This document shows, piece by piece, positions 8,995 to 21,273 of a stretch of DNA of 64,000 bases. The DNA lies in the NCBI RefSeq assembly GCF_001314995.1, contig NZ_CP012938.1, positions 558,001-622,000 of the forward strand, given 5' to 3'. The DNA comes from Bacteroides ovatus (GTDB lineage: Bacteria; Bacteroidota; Bacteroidia; Bacteroidales; Bacteroidaceae). A program made the position numbers and the translations under genes. The notes below the pieces were generated by a model. That model was given only the letters and a program-made list of their open reading frames with translations, was not told the origin of the DNA and made no database searches. The number at the start of each line of letters is the position of its first letter. Within the stretch, counting starts at the first letter, position 1.

Positions 8995-11900
8995 ATGTTA
9001 AAGAGAATGCGATCTTTCTTAGTGCTAGTAATGTTGTTTATTGCTGTCACGATGAGCGCGCAGGTTACAACAGCCACGATGAGTGGTAAAGTGACCGCAC
9101 AAGATGAACCAATCATTGGAGCAACAGTCGTTGCGGTTCACGAACCATCAGGCACTCGTTATGGTACAGTGACTAACGTCAGTGGTCAATTTAATCTGCA
9201 GGGTATGCGTACCGGCGGCCCTTACAAAGTAGAAATTTCTTATGTTGGTTATCAAACAGCAATTTACAAGGGAATTAACCTTTCATTGGGAGAGAATTAT
9301 GTTTTAAATGTTTCTTTAAAAGAAAGCTCTGAATTGTTAGATGAAATCGTGGTGACGGCTTCAAAAAACAGCAATATGAAGAGTGACCGTGCAGGCGCTA
9401 TTACTAATATTGGAGAAGAGCAGATGGCTATGATCCCTACTGTTGGACGTAGTATGAATGATATTATGCGTTTAACTCCGCAAGGAGCTAACACAGGTAA
9501 TGGTTTTGCCGTAGGTGGTGGTAATTACCGTCAGTCTTCTGTAACTGTCGACGGTGCTGCTTTCAGTAATTCATTTGGTATCGGTTCTAACTTGCCGGGC
9601 GGAGGTTCACCTATTTCTTTGGATGCATTGGAACAAATAGCAGTATCTGTAACTCCGTTTGATGTTCGCCAAAGTGGATTCATTGGTGGGGCAATCAATG
9701 CTGTAACTAAAAGTGGTACCAATGATTTCTATGCAACAGCTTATACTTATTTAAATAATGAGAATTTGAATGGTGATAAGGTAGGTGATTTAGAGTTAAT
9801 ACGTGAGAAATCTCAAAAATACCTCTATGGCGCTAGTTTTGGAGGTGCAATCATAAAAAACAAGTTGTTTTTCTTTGTAAACGGTGAATATGAAGATAAT
9901 GTAACAGCTGGTCCTAAGAGCAGAGCTCGTTTAAGCGACAGTGATGATTGGGGATCTAATACAGCCAATGTGAATCGTCCTACAGTAGGAAAGATGGATG
10001 AGATTCGCAACTATTTTATAGACAAGTATGACTATGATCCGGGACGTTATCAGGGATACTCTATCAAGACTCCGGCCTACAAGATCATGGCACGTTTGGA
10101 CTGGAATATTAATGATAATAATAAACTCAATTTCCGTTTTACACGTGCCCATTCAAAAGATAATAGTGGCCCAACTTCTTCTGTTTCTCCTTTCTATGCA
10201 ACAGATATTTATGATGGTGGAACAGCAGCTTCCAAAGGATCTGGGAATGTGAATCATAATGCTGCTATGTATTTTGAAAATTCTCGTTACTTCAAGGAAT
10301 ATAACTTTACATCGTATGCTTCAGAATGGAACTCAAAATGGTTAGATGGTAGTTTGAATAATGTGACACGTGTCACTTACTCCTTCCAAGATGAGCCAAG
10401 AAGCTATGAGGGAGCAGCAGATTTTCCATCAATTGATATTTTGGAAGACGGTGCTGTTTATGCACGTATTGGACCAGATATCTTTTCTCCGGGCAACTTA
10501 GCTCAAGCCAGAACATTTGTTCTCACAGATGAAATGTCTTATACGGCAGGTATTCATAATTTATTGGCTGGTTTCCAGTTTGAGTATAACAAGGCTACAA
10601 ATGGTTTCCAACAAGCTGGTAATGGATATTATGTGTATAAATCATGGGATAGCTTCGTAAATAATGAATATCCTAAGGCTTTTGCTATCACACACTCTAA
10701 TGCGGCAGATTATAGCCAATTTAAGGCTGAAATGAAAACTTTGCAATATTCATTGTATTTACAAGATCAGATGAATATTAGTGAGAACTTTAAGTTGACT
10801 GCTGGTATTCGTTTTGAGATGCCTAAATATCCTTCTCTAAAGAATAACTATAATGAAGATTTTGCAAGATGTGAGTTTGGCGGAGTAAGCTACTCTACAG
10901 ATCAAGTTCCTTCTGCAAAGATTTCTGTGTCTCCACGTGTAGGATTCAATTGGGATATTACCGGTGAGCGTAAATATGTTCTTCGTGGAGGTACTGGGCT
11001 TTATGTAGGTCGTTTACCATTTGTATGGTTAGTATCTGCGGTTGGAAACTCTAATGTCGGTCAGAATCAATATTATTATACTAAGGTAGCTGATGCAGCT
11101 TTGAAACCTCATTTTCAACCTTCTGTATCAGGAGTATTGAATGAATTGTATCCGAATGGTAGAATTGCTGATATTAAAGCTCCTACAGATCCAACTATTA
11201 TTGATAAAGATTTAAAGATGCCATCTACTTGGAAAACCTCTTTAGCCTTTGATGCTAAACTTCCGGGGGATATTGATTTCTCAATAGAAGGTATTTTTAA
11301 TAAAGACATCAATCCTGCCGTTATTTCTAATAAAGCTATTAAGCCTTCAGAAGCTACGATCACTTTTAATCCGAATGATACACGTGACTCATATAGCAAA
11401 TACTCTGATGCTTCATGGACAAACGCAGGTGGAAAACAGAATGTATTCTATATAGAGAATGGTGGTCACAAGGCCTATTATTATTCTATTACTACTCAAT
11501 TAGCTAAATCTTTTGATTTTGGCTTGTATTTGTCTGCAGCATATACACATTCGAAAGCTAAGGCGTACAGTGATGGTATTGGTGATCAGGTAACTTCTGC
11601 ATATAGAACAAATACTTATTCTGTAGGCGGTATTAATGAACATGAAACAGGTTATGGTACCTATGTTTCTCCTCACCGTATTGTAGCTTCAGCTGGTTAT
11701 CGTTTGGAATATGCTAAAAGATTTGCTTCCTCATTATCATTCATTTATGAAGGAATGAATATGGGATATGCTGGTGGTTATGGTTATGCTCGTTATTCCT
11801 ATACATTTGCTGGCAACATTGTTGGCGATGGTGGAGCTAATAACTTATTATATATTCCTGCTTCAAGAGAAGAGCTGAATAATTGGACATTTGCGGAAAA

Positions 11901-12375
11901 AACATATAATAGTGTAAATAGAACATATGATGACTATAAATTAGACGGGCAAATTTATAGTGCAGATCAACAAAAAGATGACTTTTGGGCATATATCAAC
12001 CAAGATAGCTATTTGAAGAAGCACAAAGGCGAATATGTAGATCGCGGTGGAGTGGTTATGCCTTGGCATCATCAATTGGATTTGAAATTTATGCAAGATT
12101 TCTATCTTAAAGTTGGTGGTAAACGTCATACTCTTCAATTTGGTGTTGATATTAAGAACTTCTTGAATTTGTTAAATTCAGATTGGGGATTGTATAAGAC
12201 CGTAAATAATACCAATCTCTTGGCTTACGATAAGGGAAATAGTACTACTGGAGAAGGCAAGGGATATACATTCCAAAAGAATAGTGGCAAAAGATTGACT
12301 GAAACGTATACAAAGTATAAAGATTTTAGATCTACTTACTCTGTTCAGTTTAGTCTTCGTTATATATTCCATTAA
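8995..12375 (+). CDS. Oar-like TonB-dependent outer-membrane receptor
   Basis: A 1126-residue outer-membrane protein. The signal peptide (about 1-22, ending MSAQ) is followed by a carboxypeptidase-regulatory-like beta-sandwich (about 25-110, with EPIIGATVVAVHEPSG and VSYVGYQ-type repeats), a TonB plug (about 118-240, with LDEIVVTASKN and VDGAAFSNSFG) and a long beta-barrel ending in YSVQFSLRYIFH, whose terminal aromatic residue suits BAM-dependent insertion. The size and lack of an adjacent SusD argue for the Oar/OmpA-related branch rather than a SusC glycan importer. The ligand is unknown. It is a single gene with its own promoter and terminator. Confidence 0.88.
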   Translation: MLKRMRSFLVLVMLFIAVTMSAQVTTATMSGKVTAQDEPIIGATVVAVHEPSGTRYGTVTNVSGQFNLQGMRTGGPYKVEISYVGYQTAIYKGINLSLGENYVLNVSLKESSELLDEIVVTASKNSNMKSDRAGAITNIGEEQMAMIPTVGRSMNDIMRLTPQGANTGNGFAVGGGNYRQSSVTVDGAAFSNSFGIGSNLPGGGSPISLDALEQIAVSVTPFDVRQSGFIGGAINAVTKSGTNDFYATAYTYLNNENLNGDKVGDLELIREKSQKYLYGASFGGAIIKNKLFFFVNGEYEDNVTAGPKSRARLSDSDDWGSNTANVNRPTVGKMDEIRNYFIDKYDYDPGRYQGYSIKTPAYKIMARLDWNINDNNKLNFRFTRAHSKDNSGPTSSVSPFYATDIYDGGTAASKGSGNVNHNAAMYFENSRYFKEYNFTSYASEWNSKWLDGSLNNVTRVTYSFQDEPRSYEGAADFPSIDILEDGAVYARIGPDIFSPGNLAQARTFVLTDEMSYTAGIHNLLAGFQFEYNKATNGFQQAGNGYYVYKSWDSFVNNEYPKAFAITHSNAADYSQFKAEMKTLQYSLYLQDQMNISENFKLTAGIRFEMPKYPSLKNNYNEDFARCEFGGVSYSTDQVPSAKISVSPRVGFNWDITGERKYVLRGGTGLYVGRLPFVWLVSAVGNSNVGQNQYYYTKVADAALKPHFQPSVSGVLNELYPNGRIADIKAPTDPTIIDKDLKMPSTWKTSLAFDAKLPGDIDFSIEGIFNKDINPAVISNKAIKPSEATITFNPNDTRDSYSKYSDASWTNAGGKQNVFYIENGGHKAYYYSITTQLAKSFDFGLYLSAAYTHSKAKAYSDGIGDQVTSAYRTNTYSVGGINEHETGYGTYVSPHRIVASAGYRLEYAKRFASSLSFIYEGMNMGYAGGYGYARYSYTFAGNIVGDGGANNLLYIPASREELNNWTFAEKTYNSVNRTYDDYKLDGQIYSADQQKDDFWAYINQDSYLKKHKGEYVDRGGVVMPWHHQLDLKFMQDFYLKVGGKRHTLQFGVDIKNFLNLLNSDWGLYKTVNNTNLLAYDKGNSTTGEGKGYTFQKNSGKRLTETYTKYKDFRSTYSVQFSLRYIFH

Positions 12376-12398
12376 TTCGATAAAATCTCAAAATAATG

Positions 12399-12434
12399 AA
12401 AGGTTGTCTCGTGTTCGGGACAGCCTTTTTTATT
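12399..12434 (+). terminator. Rho-independent terminator after the TonB receptor
   Basis: AAAGGTTGTCTC (12399-12410) pairs with GGGACAGCCTTT (12417-12428) using two G-U pairs, followed by TTTATT. Confidence 0.8.
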
Positions 12435-12505
12435 ATCAGTAAGATTTTGATATAAACGGAATATCTTTAAGGATATGATTATTAGCTTATCATCCTCTTA
12501 CTCTT

Positions 12506-13606
12506 TTATAACTTCACCCTCATCACCACCGGATTATGATCGCTATAAGTAAGATCCGGCGAGAAGTAATCCGTACTATTCAGTTCCGGTGAATGGAGAA
12601 TATAGTCGATTCTTAACAGATGCTTGAAAAACTTGAAAGTATACATATACCCATGACCACTCGTCTGAAAGCCATCCTGCAACTTATCACCTTTTACAGT
12701 GTGATAAACATACGAAGACGGCAGAGAGTTAAAGTCACCGCAGATGATAGTAGGATAGGGGGAGGCAGCTATCAGTTGCTTTAGAGTATTAGCTTGTACG
12801 GCACGTTTCCGGAAATTCTCATGCAATCCGTCAATCAATCCCAAAGCAGCACGTTCCACCCTTTGAGAATCATCCGTGTGGAGTCCCTTTTCCAGTTTGC
12901 GCTTGTTCTGGCTCACTTCCGTTGTTTGGAGATGATTGTTGAACAGGCGGATAGTACGGGCATTAGTCTCAATATCACACCAGAGACTGCAATTTTTCGA
13001 ATCAGGATAGACGATAAGATTCTCCTCCTTGATGGGGTAGCGGCTGAAAACAGCCAGCTGCAACAAATGTTTTCCTTCGGGAGAAATAGGGATATAATAA
13101 TACGGCCAATCAGAAAGAACCGCAGCTATACTGTCTACACCAAACTCATCATTAATGCCAAACTCCTGAAAACAGAGAATATCTGCTTGCAGATTTCTCA
13201 TGTAAGAGGCTATCTCTTTGCATGAATAACCGGTATGCTCATGATTAAAAGCGTCAACATTGTAAGTAGCAACAGTTAAAATACCAGGAGTATACGCATT
13301 CATTTTGACCATTGGAGCCGAAGCCGGGCTGAAAAAAGAAGATTGAATCACACAACTAATATAGCTCCAGTTACTGAATATAGCAATCAGAGGGATGAAA
13401 ACCCAACACCGCCAACGGATCGTCCAGTAGATGACAGAAGCAAGATTAGCCAACAAAAGTATCGGTAACATCAAACCGATGAAAGGCATAAATTTGAAAC
13501 TATCCGGTGCGGCATTACCTACGAAGGCGCCCGCAATGGTAACTCCTGCCAAAATACTGGTCAGCACGATGGATATGTAATAAAACAGTCTGTAAAAGGC
13601 TTTCAT
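12506..13606 (-). CDS. Membrane-anchored endonuclease/exonuclease/phosphatase-family protein
   Basis: A 366-residue protein with three N-terminal membrane helices (about 7-30, 38-60 and 64-88), then an EEP catalytic domain: ATYNVDAFNHE at its start, the metal-binding Glu in LCFQEFGINDE, CGDFNSLPSSYVYH, and the closing SDHNPVVMRVKL. This fold covers nucleases, sphingomyelinases and phosphoinositide phosphatases. The domain probably faces the periplasm, so a phosphodiester or lipid substrate is possible but cannot be chosen from sequence. It is monocistronic and lies between the TonB receptor (convergent) and the hybrid kinase (same strand). Confidence 0.85.
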   Translation of the reverse strand: MKAFYRLFYYISIVLTSILAGVTIAGAFVGNAAPDSFKFMPFIGLMLPILLLANLASVIYWTIRWRCWVFIPLIAIFSNWSYISCVIQSSFFSPASAPMVKMNAYTPGILTVATYNVDAFNHEHTGYSCKEIASYMRNLQADILCFQEFGINDEFGVDSIAAVLSDWPYYYIPISPEGKHLLQLAVFSRYPIKEENLIVYPDSKNCSLWCDIETNARTIRLFNNHLQTTEVSQNKRKLEKGLHTDDSQRVERAALGLIDGLHENFRKRAVQANTLKQLIAASPYPTIICGDFNSLPSSYVYHTVKGDKLQDGFQTSGHGYMYTFKFFKHLLRIDYILHSPELNSTDYFSPDLTYSDHNPVVMRVKL

Positions 13607-13683
13607 CTAATCTAAGTTATTGGGTGATTATATCACTATTAAAGCGTTTTCTATACAATATGTACTCTATAATATGTGCCCTT

Positions 13684-16305
13684 TTACGGAGGCGACAACC
13701 ATTTATGAATCATAGCTTTCAGCTTATCATCCGCTATCGGTTTAGCTATAAAATCATTGCATCCGGCCTCCTTCGCCGCTTTCCGGTCCTGCTCATAAGC
13801 AAAGGCACTTTGAGCAATGATAGGAACAGTGGCAGACAGCTCCCGAATGATTTTCGTTGCCTCCAATCCATCCAAATTCGGCATTTTAATATCCATCAGG
13901 ATAAGATCGGGTTTCACCTCATCGAACATCGTGACAACCTCCATTCCGTCATGCGCACGAATAATCCGGTGCTCCTTACCTAAGATAGCCTCCAATAAAT
14001 CAAAGTTACTGTCCGTATCTTCGGCAACCAAAATACAAGCATGCCGTGTATTTACAGCACTGCTCATACCTCCGCTTGTCTCATCATCATTCTTTTTCTC
14101 CGAATCTACACTCACGGATTCTGCAACCGTATACGGCAAAGTAAATGTAAACGTCGTTCCCTTACCAAATTCGGAGCTGACGGAAATCTTGCCCCCGAGC
14201 CGTTCAACGATAGACTTACAGATAGATAATCCCAACCCAGTGCCCTGTGCATGATTGTTCAGCTTGGCAAAACGTTCGAACACACGACCCACTTTCTCCG
14301 GCTCAATTCCTGTTCCGGTATCCGTTACGTGGAAAACAATCTGGTTATCCACCAGCTTATAACCATAACTGATACTTCCTTCTTTCGTAAACTTAACAGC
14401 ATTCCCAATCAGATTCGAAATCACCTGGAATACCCGATTCTTGTCCGTTTCAATCATCAGACTCTCGTCCGAAGACTCATAGACAAGGCTTACTCCCTGC
14501 GGAGTACGGAATATATGAGCATCGTACACTTCCCGGCAGAGATTATGGAGACTAGCCGGTCCGAAGGAAAACTCGATAGTTCCCGATTCAATCTTCGAGA
14601 GATCGAGAATCTCGTTGATAAGTTGCAAAAGACGCTCGTTGTTCGCGTTTACGATGTTGTAGTACGTCTTTCGTTCTTCCGCATCATCACTTTCGGCAAT
14701 GAGATGCGAGAACCCCACAATAGCATTCAGCGGAGTACGTATCTCATGACTCATATTGGCAAGGAAAGCTGATTTCAAACTATCAGACATTTCCGCCTTT
14801 TCCTTCGAAGACAGTAGCTCCCGCTTCATCATTTCCAGTTCCGTGACATCCCATTCGATGCTGACGATGATAGGCGAAGACAGTTCGTCCCCATCCACCC
14901 GGATTTTCCGCTTGTCAAGGATAATCAGGTTTCCGTTCCGATCCTTTCCTTCCACCGTCCAGTGCATACCTTTTCCACTGGTGGCCACTTGAATATCCTC
15001 CTGTCTCTTCTTCTCGGCCACGATAGGCGGATAGAAATCGAAGTCATTCTTACCGACAGGATCGTTCTTGTAAAGATCGCGGTTATAAGCCTCCCGATTT
15101 CGATAAATGTACCGGAAATCATTGTTGATCTCCTTCACAACAATCCCCGCGGGGAGATTATTGATTGTCGTATCCATGATTTGATTGAGCCGTTTGATTT
15201 GGGCTTCGTATCGAATCCTCTCGGAAATATCATGAGCAAACGACCAGTAACTTTCTTCTCCGGAGTCATTGGTGACGTTGTACATCGTACCTTCGTAAGC
15301 CAATATACCTTTATTGATTTTCGATGGATGATGAGCCACAAAGTTACTGCTGCCACCGTGTATGACATCTTTACAACGTTCGTCCCAAGCCTCTTGCGTA
15401 GGCATATCTGCGGCGACATTGTAGATTTTCAACTGACTGATATCCTCACTTTCGGGAATACCGTGATTGTGCAGGAAACGACGATTGGCGAAGATAATCG
15501 TGCCATCGGGTCTGGCGGCAAAGATACTCTCTTTGGCGTTGTTGATAGCGTGCGTCAACGTATTGATGTCATTTCTGCGATGCTGTATGTCCGTAATATT
15601 CTGAATATACCCCTCGATGTTGAAACTGCCGTCGGGGCGCTCTTCACGCAAATAAGTCTGGATACGCATATAGAAGATTTCCCCGTTCAGTCGGACGCGA
15701 TAGCTGATGCTCTCCATGTTGAGCTCCCTTTCGTTCACCCGACACCATTCCCTGAAACTCTGACGGTCTTCTTCTACAATCAGTTCCACATATTTTTCAA
15801 TGGCGAGATTCTGCACACTTTCCTCACACAAAACGCCTGTATAACCCAAATAATGGAAAATATTCTGATTCGTATTGTACGCCCATTGTCCTATCTGGGC
15901 TACCTTTTGGATGGCCCGCAGGGTGAGATTTGCTTGTTCCAACCGTCTTTTTACATTGCTTCTTTGCGTGATGTCGCGATATTGGCAAAGCACCATGCCA
16001 TCATACGGAAACATGAGGCATTTGAAGTAGAAAATTTCGTCATTCAGCACCAGCTTGAAGTTCTTGCTGATGCTACGCTGCTCTTCGAGCACAATCTGAA
16101 AGATGGGCATCACCCTCTCTCTTGTATATTCCGGTAAAAGCTCAAATATATTTTTTCCTAAAAGTATATCCTCTTGCAGAAACCATAGATCACAATGAGG
16201 CTCAATGTCTACGCAGACGCCATGCCTGTCAACCAATAGCATTGTATCTGCCGTCAGTTTCAATATTCTTTGTGCGTTATTCGCATCATGTAATATTCTG
16301 TCCAT
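13684..16305 (-). CDS. Hybrid PAS sensor histidine kinase with receiver domain
   Basis: An 873-residue cytoplasmic-looking hybrid kinase. About four PAS/PAC domains fill residues 1-500 (for example DTMLLVDRHGVCVDIEPHCD near the start and NLPAGIVVKEINNDFRYIY before the kinase). HisKA has MSHEIRTPLNAIVGFSHLI near 517. HATPase_c has NLIGNAVKFTKEG, DTGTGIEPE, FERFAKLN and GTGLGLSICKSIV. After a short linker, a receiver domain (about 753-873) carries ILVAEDTDSN, the phospho-acceptor Asp in LILMDIKMP near 803, and the conserved Lys in FIAKPI. No HPt or DNA-binding domain is present, so output passes to another protein or stays internal. The H-box region closely resembles that of the kinase at 4935. 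Confidence 0.9.
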   Translation of the reverse strand: MDRILHDANNAQRILKLTADTMLLVDRHGVCVDIEPHCDLWFLQEDILLGKNIFELLPEYTRERVMPIFQIVLEEQRSISKNFKLVLNDEIFYFKCLMFPYDGMVLCQYRDITQRSNVKRRLEQANLTLRAIQKVAQIGQWAYNTNQNIFHYLGYTGVLCEESVQNLAIEKYVELIVEEDRQSFREWCRVNERELNMESISYRVRLNGEIFYMRIQTYLREERPDGSFNIEGYIQNITDIQHRRNDINTLTHAINNAKESIFAARPDGTIIFANRRFLHNHGIPESEDISQLKIYNVAADMPTQEAWDERCKDVIHGGSSNFVAHHPSKINKGILAYEGTMYNVTNDSGEESYWSFAHDISERIRYEAQIKRLNQIMDTTINNLPAGIVVKEINNDFRYIYRNREAYNRDLYKNDPVGKNDFDFYPPIVAEKKRQEDIQVATSGKGMHWTVEGKDRNGNLIILDKRKIRVDGDELSSPIIVSIEWDVTELEMMKRELLSSKEKAEMSDSLKSAFLANMSHEIRTPLNAIVGFSHLIAESDDAEERKTYYNIVNANNERLLQLINEILDLSKIESGTIEFSFGPASLHNLCREVYDAHIFRTPQGVSLVYESSDESLMIETDKNRVFQVISNLIGNAVKFTKEGSISYGYKLVDNQIVFHVTDTGTGIEPEKVGRVFERFAKLNNHAQGTGLGLSICKSIVERLGGKISVSSEFGKGTTFTFTLPYTVAESVSVDSEKKNDDETSGGMSSAVNTRHACILVAEDTDSNFDLLEAILGKEHRIIRAHDGMEVVTMFDEVKPDLILMDIKMPNLDGLEATKIIRELSATVPIIAQSAFAYEQDRKAAKEAGCNDFIAKPIADDKLKAMIHKWLSPP

Positions 16306-16377
16306 GTCTGTTTTTTATTAGATGATAGAGACTTATGTCTTATAATTAAGGATAACAAAAGATAATAGCGTTTGTTC

Positions 16378-17592
16378 TTACTTTTCAGCGCGCTTTGCCT
16401 TTTCCCAAGCTCCGCTTCCTTTTTTCTTCTTGAGATAGCGGATGCCTTTCAGCACATTGACATTCATAAATAAAAAGTAGTAGGGGATAAAGAGCAACTT
16501 GTTTTTTATCTGTTTCGTAGACAGGTAATATCCCCAATATCCCAATCCGTAAAAAAGAACCTGCATGGCAAGCAGCACTCCGTAAAATATCGTGGAACCA
16601 CCCAACAGCAGAATCGCAATATTCAGCGGGAAGAGCGCAAACAACAGGAACGGAGTAATAGACCATCGCAATACCCGGTGCGACGTATATTGAAAGCTAA
16701 GTATCCCGTATCGGAAGGGATTCAGCAACGGACGAAGCCGCCAGATAGACTGCAATCCTCCCGCAGCGATGCGCACTTTTCGCTTTTCTTCTTCGCGCAT
16801 ATCCGCCGAACCACTTTCGATGGCATAAGCATTCGTACAATAAGCGATGGTGTAACCTTTCATTGTGATCCGGAGTGAAAGAATAAAATCGTCGAGCAAC
16901 GTATCCGGCTCCATCGCTTCGAACAGCTCGTTACGTACGGCAAACAGTTCGCCTGCTGCTCCTACGGTCGAGTAGAGCCGTGCATCAAGTGCTTTCAGGG
17001 TTGATTCGTATTTCCAGTAAATACCTTCACCACCGGCAGCCGCCCCGTCTTTGGTCTGCACGGCAATCCGTTTTTCACCAGCCACGCAGCCCACTTTCGG
17101 ATCCTGGAAAGCAAGCACAATTTCCCGTATTGCCTCCCGGTTCACTATCGTGTTGGCATCCGTAAAAACAACGAGCGGAGTGTCCACCAACGTCATTCCA
17201 CGTGTCATTGCAGCCGTCTTACCTTGCCGGAGCGGTTGGAAATGTACGGTCGCTTTCCCCTGCCAGCGCGTCTGCAATCGTTCGTTCGTACCGTCATCGC
17301 TTCCGTCCGTCACCCATACGATGTGCAGCTTGTCCGCAGGATAATCCAGCTCAAGACTGTTTTCCATCTTCTCGTCCACTACATCTTCTTCGTTGAATGC
17401 CGTAATGAAGAGGGTAACTTCCGGCAGGTCTGCGTCCGATGCCGGCAACGAACGTTTCACAGGCTTCACGAAAAGCTCTTTCAACTTGACAAGAATATAA
17501 AGCACAATTCCATAGCCCAAATAGGTGTAGAACACAACGAACAGGGCAAGCCAGAAAATAATTTCAAGACAAAGGGTCATGGTTTCGTTCAT
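16378..17592 (-). CDS. Membrane glycosyltransferase, family 2
   Basis: A 404-residue inner-membrane GT2 enzyme of the processive-looking (cellulose/hyaluronan synthase-like) layout. One N-terminal helix (about 8-30) is followed by a GT-A domain with TDGSDDGT, the DxD-like FTDANT and acceptor-site DDFILSLRI, then an RKVRIAAGG segment in place of QxxRW, then about three C-terminal helices. It is the last gene of the minus-strand polysaccharide operon that starts at 25939 and probably adds or polymerises sugars on the cytoplasmic face. A 102-base gap separates it from the preceding lipoprotein gene. Confidence 0.88.
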   Translation of the reverse strand: MNETMTLCLEIIFWLALFVVFYTYLGYGIVLYILVKLKELFVKPVKRSLPASDADLPEVTLFITAFNEEDVVDEKMENSLELDYPADKLHIVWVTDGSDDGTNERLQTRWQGKATVHFQPLRQGKTAAMTRGMTLVDTPLVVFTDANTIVNREAIREIVLAFQDPKVGCVAGEKRIAVQTKDGAAAGGEGIYWKYESTLKALDARLYSTVGAAGELFAVRNELFEAMEPDTLLDDFILSLRITMKGYTIAYCTNAYAIESGSADMREEEKRKVRIAAGGLQSIWRLRPLLNPFRYGILSFQYTSHRVLRWSITPFLLFALFPLNIAILLLGGSTIFYGVLLAMQVLFYGLGYWGYYLSTKQIKNKLLFIPYYFLFMNVNVLKGIRYLKKKKGSGAWEKAKRAEK

Positions 17593-17694
17593 AATTATAT
17601 TTGTTTATTACTTCTTCTTTTTCTTTCTCTACGTTCCATCTTTTTTATTCGTTTATGCCCAAATAGCTTAACAGTTCGTTTTGCGTCCGGCCAT

Positions 17695-20062
<2,368 letters not shown>

Positions 20063-20076
20063 AGATATTGAATGCT

Positions 20077-21234
20077 TTATTTGTTTTCATTAACCGGGAT
20101 AATCAGGCTTTCAAATAGTTGTTTCCATTGTTCGGCAATATTTTCTATTCGGAAGCGCTGGACGTCCATACGCGCCTGCTGTCCCATTTTCTTACGTATA
20201 TCTTCATTCTCTATTAAATAAGAGATTTTCTCCGCCAGTTGTTCGATATTCCCGTCTTCTACCAGCAGACCGTCTTTTCCGTCGCTGATAATATCCTGCG
20301 GGCCGCAGGGACAGGTGAATGATACGGGCGGCACGCCACATGCCATTGCTTCTATAATAACCATTCCAAAACCTTCGAAACGTGATGAAAGGGCAAAAAT
20401 TGAACTTTCACAGTACTTGTCGACAATATTGGAAACAGTAGGTTCCAATATACAACTGGCAGTGATTCCTAAAGAGTCAATCTGCTGTTGCAGTTGCTCA
20501 CGCATACCGTCTCCGTAGATACGCAGTATCCAGTCGGGATGCTTTCTGGCAACGAGTTGCCAAGCCGGGATCAGGCGGTCGAATCCTTTCTGCGGAACAT
20601 ATCTCCCTACCGCTATTACCTGTTTATGGCTATTGTCAGATATTTGGTCGGGAAAAAAAGGAAGAGGGTTATGGATCACTTCAACATTATCCAGTTCCGT
20701 CCATTCCTGTGCATCCTCGTGGCTCAATACGATGAAACGTTTCAACTGGCGAAGTTGCCGGTATAACTGCTCTCTCCAATAATTGCTTACGATTGCCCGT
20801 AAGAATGCGGGCAGACGGCTGTTGCTGAAATCTCGGTAATTAGATTTGTTAAAGTGTATTTCACCCAACTTTGTGCTGCCGTCCGTCATCCGATTGATGA
20901 AATTGATGTCACGACGGAGCAGGGAGATAGTAATGTCCGGACGAATTTGGTGCAGACATTCGTTGAGTTTCTTTTTAAAACGTCCTTGTTTCGCAATATA
21001 TTTAGGTAGTTTTTTATAGAATGACATTCCGTTCAATTCATCATAATCAATGTCAAGTTGATGAAGAGTGATGGACGGATGCAGTTCGTAGTACGGTTTC
21101 TTGCCCTTGCCGTCTGTGAGGATGATATGTATTTCATAACCAAACACTTCGGCGAAGTAATTTGCTTTCAGGGTCAATACCCGTTCCATGCCGCTAGGGT
21201 AGTAGAGGGCGGGGATGCAGTAGGCTATTTTCAT
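20077..21234 (-). CDS. Glycosyltransferase family 4
   Basis: A 385-residue GT-B retaining glycosyltransferase. The N-terminal half begins MKIAYCIPALYYPSGMERVL, typical of an acceptor-binding Rossmann domain. The C-terminal half has AVGRYVPQKGFDRLIPAW and the donor-binding RFEGFGMVIIEAMACGVPPV with the E-x7-E arrangement. The segment LGEIHFNKSNYRDF resembles galactosyltransferases of the WbnH/GalT type, but specificity is inference. It is fifth in the operon. Confidence 0.88.
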   Translation of the reverse strand: MKIAYCIPALYYPSGMERVLTLKANYFAEVFGYEIHIILTDGKGKKPYYELHPSITLHQLDIDYDELNGMSFYKKLPKYIAKQGRFKKKLNECLHQIRPDITISLLRRDINFINRMTDGSTKLGEIHFNKSNYRDFSNSRLPAFLRAIVSNYWREQLYRQLRQLKRFIVLSHEDAQEWTELDNVEVIHNPLPFFPDQISDNSHKQVIAVGRYVPQKGFDRLIPAWQLVARKHPDWILRIYGDGMREQLQQQIDSLGITASCILEPTVSNIVDKYCESSIFALSSRFEGFGMVIIEAMACGVPPVSFTCPCGPQDIISDGKDGLLVEDGNIEQLAEKISYLIENEDIRKKMGQQARMDVQRFRIENIAEQWKQLFESLIIPVNENK

Positions 21235-21273
21235 GTTTATCAGAATATTGTTTGTTATTAATTGTGTTTTTGT

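Noticed and set aside
8995..12375. SusC-type glycan importer
   Set aside because: No SusD partner follows and the length and plug sequence fit the Oar-like branch better.
14962..16137. 391-codon plus-strand frame opposite the hybrid kinase
   Set aside because: The minus-strand frame encodes complete PAS and kinase domains; the plus-strand translation has no recognisable domain.
17593..17694. Possible tiny genes or a frameshifted lipoprotein tail between 17695 and 17592
   Set aside because: An alternative frame reads NELLSYLGINE but has no start codon and is closed upstream by a stop; too little to support a gene.
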